From positions 5,022,001 to 5,086,000 of the forward strand of contig NC_063154.1 of NCBI RefSeq assembly GCF_020921035.1: a stretch of DNA of 64,000 nucleotides, written 5' to 3'. This DNA is from Rhodamnia argentea. Lineage: Eukaryota; Streptophyta; Magnoliopsida; Myrtales; Myrtaceae. Numbering within the stretch: the first letter of the stretch is position 1; every line of letters begins with the position of its first letter. The notes below the pieces were generated by a model. That model was given only the letters and a program-made list of their open reading frames with translations. It did not search any database and was not told the DNA's origin. Shown in pieces: positions 61,101 to 64,000 of the stretch. Both the position numbers and the translations under genes were made by a program.

Positions 61101-63553
61101 CATTTATCACAAACTAATTTTCAGTCAAATCCCAAAAAAACTTGTATACACGATCCAAATCTACTTTTGGGATATGACGCGAAAAAGATAAACTATCGGG
61201 GATACTAGTTTGAGATTTTTCACGAGAAGAAGTAAGTATGAGCTAAATATGTTGTGGGATATGGATTTTGAGGTTCTTCGTGAGACAGAAATTAATTTGG
61301 TATAAATGTATCATGGAGTACCGGTTTGAAATTTTTAACAGTATTAACCTTTCTTTCTAAGCATTAAAACGCGCTAAATCTGCCCTTTTTTTATCCGAGA
61401 AATTTTACCAAAAGCTCCTGGAAGCTTAGAGAGGAACTTCGATGCACCGACGTCCGGAAACAAACCTATGGATACTTCCGGCATAGCGAAGACCTGTGCG
61501 TATTTTCACAGGTCAATCAACGACATACATATGGCTCAAACTAATTGCCTGAAAAAGTTATAAGACAAGAGATTCCACACTCAATACCGTGTTCTCGGTG
61601 ACCACACGAAATGTCGCTTGCATCGATAGCCCAGCTCCTCCACCCATGACAGTTCCGTCAACTAGAGCAACCTTTATCCATCAACGAATGATCGTATAAA
61701 AAGAGAAAGTAGTGAGAATTCACACTAACTACGGCACTGAAAATTAGGGATACAAAACTCATATTAGAGGCTAAACCCTAAACCCTAAGCCCTGTTTCAA
61801 CACAAGCACCATCAATGGAATGTAAAGTGTAGACAGAAGTTTCTATTGGCGGCCTGCTGGATAATGACAATAATAACAACAATAGTAGTAATAAGCATCA
61901 TCTTAAAGACATGAATGAAGTAGGGCCTGAGCGTGTACTTTGATGAAGTAGAGTTTTGGGACTCACCACAGGTTTTCTGTAAGTGGCCAGCAGATAATCT
62001 AAGGTGAGCTGAAGACCATAAATCCTCGTACCCAAGCTCCAATGTCCTATGATTTTTTTTTCCCCATATTTAATGGTGCATTAATTGAAAAATAAAAATA
62101 AAAGTTTAATAAAGGAGCATAAATAGTTGAAAAAAATTTGTATATACATAAAGAAAAAGAGAGAGAGAGAGAGAGAACCTGCCATGGTTGTGCAAATCAC
62201 TCTCATGACATCGCCTCCAGCACAGAAGGCCCTACCACGCCCCTGATGAAAATTCTTCCATTAATGAATTAGAGAGAATGAAAAAGCATGTGACTTGTCG
62301 TTTTCACCTTCAACATTATGCAGCCAACTGCAGGATCATGTTCATATTCTTCCAATTTCCTTAACAGCTGAGAAGCCTATCATGGGGCGGAAAGGGAGAA
62401 GTTAATTGCCTCTGTTTGTGGGTGTGCAAAAAATCTAAAGAATTCAAAACAAAATAAGAATAAAACTCGTTGCGACAACTAATATTACTAAATAATCGGA
62501 GGTGAGTGGTTTTAGGTTACGTACTGATTTCATCTCAAACCCGGAACCTTCCTGTCGGAACAAATTCCTCATTTTTTTAGAACCTAAAACCTAACTTGTC
62601 ACACGTTCCGGGATCTACCCAGGTTCCACCATTAACGATGGTGGTTAATCCACGACCACAACTCGTTGGAAATGGAAACTCAAACTAGTGACTTCGGATT
62701 ACATACTTATTATCGGACATCGTGGAATATCGTAGAACCGCACGAAGACATATATCAAGAAAATACAAAAATTTGTTATAGGTTCTCCAATTTTTAGAAT
62801 TTGGAACCTATCGTTCAAATTTTGGAACCTTGAGCAGGAAGGTTTTCCCACCGGTCTAGTTCGTTTTACCTTGAAATCATGTTCACCCCTATAAATAGCC
62901 ATGATAACCACAAACCTTTTTTTTTTTTTTTAATGAGGAATCCTGTTTCTACCTCTGCATAAATTTAAGTTATTGAGAGCTGTACAGACGATCTCTCATT
63001 CAGTGGTAAGAATGTCAGAGGAAAGCAAGATAACTTTGATTCTGAGGGTCTCACTGTACTCTGAAGATTCACATGTAGCGCAGATTATGTGGTAAAAAAT
63101 ACACCACAAGGTCATCAAAACCAGCTTCAGAGAGAGAGAGAGAGAGAGAGATAGATATATATATGCTCTGTACTGTTTAGTACCATTTCATAAGTGAGGG
63201 AGTTCAGTTTCTTGGGCCTGTTCAGTATCACCTTCCTCACGCTCGAGCTTTCTTCGAACAAAACCTGGGGACCACCCTGGGTTTCACAGCAACCAAAAGG
63301 AGATAATGAGCCAAAGAAAGGAAGTTCGCCATACCCCTTTCCATAAAATGAAAGAAAAGGCAAGGGAATATGGGCAAAAACCCTTAAGAAAAGATTTACC
63401 GGAAGAACAAAATAGTAAGCTTGTTCTTGAAGAAGAAGAAGATAAATACATGCGTACATACATATGTGCATACACACGTATACACTTGGACGTGTAGATA
63501 GATGTACACACCTGTTCGTCGGCCTCGAGGTCGAAAGACAGACGCAAAGCCAT
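58133..63553 (-). CDS. 3-hydroxyisobutyryl-CoA hydrolase-like protein (crotonase superfamily), copy b
   Basis: This is a tandem paralogue of copy a with the same role inferred. The exons are 63553-63512, 63264-63184, 62376-62308, 62242-62179, 62046-61967, 61671-61588, 61493-61409, 60853-60768, 59175-59057, 58976-58916, 58828-58727, 58621-58520, 58422-58381 and 58273-58133 (385 aa, open throughout). It keeps CAGGD, GTVMGGGAGLS, the Glu and Asp of MPEVSIGLFPDVGAS and GEYLALTGARLDG. Two gene-structure differences from copy a stand out. An extra phase-1 intron (62178-62047) splits the fourth exon. The acceptor of the exon after the large intron has changed from CAG to CGG, so splicing must use GGAG 3 nt downstream, dropping one residue. 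Introns 2 and the large 59176-60767 intron carry transposon-like repeats. Both copies end RAKL. Confidence 0.88.
59216..60297. mobile_element. Larger, diverged relative of the Tourist-like MITE, in copy b
   Basis: Read on the minus strand, the right end gives GGCTATGTTTGATCAAGATA, then a GATATGATA/TTTATCATATCC block, GAATATAG and CCGGATAAAATTATCC, matching in order the left part of the element at 11549-12096. The left end GTTTGGTTGTCTGGATTTC matches that element's other end (GTTTGGTCGTCGGGATTTC). It is about 1.08 kb, so the interior is longer. No target duplication was confirmed and no transposase was seen. Confidence 0.65.
60395..60685. mobile_element. Diverged GGTCCTTGAA-type MITE in copy b
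   Basis: The left end has AATAAATGGTCCTTGAATTT and the right end, on the other strand, GGGACACAAACAGTTCATGA. The interior alternates GTCCATGAACTT and AAAGTTCATGGA motifs. It resembles the element at 52843-53198, in the corresponding intron of copy a. Confidence 0.5.
61773..61793. repeat. Short telomere-like (telobox) repeat in copy b intron
   Basis: Two and a half copies of the CCCTAAA plant telomere unit (TAAACCCTAAACCCTAAGCC). Short teloboxes also occur near 41895, 41966, 56229 and 63733, mostly close to gene 5' ends. Confidence 0.6.
62498..62891. mobile_element. AGGGGTGA-ended inverted-repeat element in copy b intron 2
   Basis: The left end GGAGGTGAGTGGTTTTAGG and the right end on the opposite strand TAGGGGTGAACATGATTTC form short inverted ends. 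The interior holds repeated GGAACCT/AGGTTCC motifs facing each other. It is probably the same broad family as 53286-53796. Boundaries are approximate. Confidence 0.5.
63129..63151. repeat. (GA)n microsatellite in intron 2 of copy b
   Basis: A GA run close to the exon 2 donor, at the same relative place as the tract in copy a, so it probably predates the duplication. Confidence 0.85.
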
Positions 63554-64000
63554 GATACCAGGTTAATTATTGTCTGAAAAAAACCAGAAAGAGAGCTGAG
63601 AAAATCACCCAAACGGAAGAGACAAGACAAAAAAAAAAAAAAAGCAGCAGCAGAGATGGAAAGAGTGATGTATCTTCACAGGAGTATAAAACACATACAC
63701 TCCGTTGAGAGCTGATCTCGTCTCACGCTCGTTTAGGGTTTCTTTGGGGGGTTGGGTGGGGGTGGTGTTTTTGAAGTCTCTTGCTTGTTTGCTTCTGTGG
63801 AAGACACAGAGGGTTTCGTTTTGGTAAGGGTGGGGTCTGAAGAATTCAATGTTCTGCAGAGGAACTGAGCTGTCAATGGCCGAGCGTTTTGCTATTCTCG
63901 GCCATCTGCTTGTGAGTACGAGCCGGCGGTCTGCTGTAAATTTGTTGCCATTTCCATGTCTACGACTCTTATCTCTCGCTTCTTCCCCAGAAACGACGAC
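63554..64000. other. Right edge: promoter of copy b and possible start of a plus-strand gene
   Basis: This is upstream sequence of copy b. On the plus strand a TATAAAA box (63685-63691) lies about 270 bp before an ATG at 63956 whose frame (MSTTLISRFFPRNDD) stays open to the window end. Another in-frame ATG chain starts at 63850 and is also open to the edge. The frames are too short to identify. A divergent gene pair is plausible. Confidence 0.3.

Noticed and set aside
1-64000. Autonomous transposon or retroelement coding regions
   Set aside because: I saw no reverse transcriptase, integrase or transposase signature. All mobile elements found are small and non-coding.
1-64000. tRNA, rRNA or other structured RNA genes
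   Set aside because: I saw no A-box/B-box pair with a foldable cloverleaf and no rRNA-like sequence. A covariance search (tRNAscan-SE, Infernal) would settle this.

Overview
The window is nuclear DNA of a flowering plant, most likely a eudicot. Its genes are split by many short GT-AG introns, the proteins are plant families (chlorophyll b reductase NOL, plant SBDS with a zinc-finger tail, ALA1-type flippase), intergenic DNA is AT-rich, and small non-autonomous transposons and (GA)n microsatellites are abundant. The species cannot be fixed from sequence alone. Many GA tracts and small inverted-repeat elements would fit Myrtales, but that is a weak inference. No bacterial-type operon, CRISPR array, phage or viral gene is visible.

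Layout: an eroded left end with a phytocyanin-like remnant (1-2.5 kb); RBBP5-like WD40 protein RBL (-, 2533-5989); SBDS ribosome maturation factor (-, 7600-10345); a divergent intergenic region holding a complete MITE; a large DExH-box RNA helicase of the DExH3/DExH5 type (+, 12575-21736); NOL (+, 22663-27517); the P4-ATPase ALA1 (-, 29603-35385); a 6.3-kb gene-free stretch; NADH-cytochrome b5 reductase (+, 41651-44903); the ESCRT-II subunit VPS36 (+, 45640-49529); and two tandem crotonase-fold genes of the 3-hydroxyisobutyryl-CoA hydrolase-like type (-, 51471-56151 and 58133-63553). A new plus-strand gene may begin at the right edge. I rebuilt every exon chain by hand. All nine main genes give open chains divisible by three: 558, 354, 1148, 344, 1226, 289, 429, 386 and 385 residues.

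The genes are housekeeping functions rather than one pathway: histone H3K4 methylation scaffold, 60S ribosome maturation, RNA unwinding, chlorophyll b turnover, lipid flipping, ER electron transfer, endosomal sorting and acyl-CoA thioester hydrolysis. From memory, the helicase, NOL, VPS36 and ALA1 neighbourhood matches Arabidopsis At5g04895-At5g04930, so the middle of the window looks like conserved microsynteny.

The most interesting content is structural. The tandem hydrolase pair differs by a gained or lost intron and by a lost splice acceptor rescued 3 nt downstream. Several families of inverted-repeat elements sit mainly in introns. NOL carries a 70-bp minisatellite with alternating GC/GT tracts and two in-frame exon-like segments. 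The helicase leader has an upstream ORF that encodes the GA microsatellite and stops one base before the main ATG. I did not find a convincing undescribed biological system.
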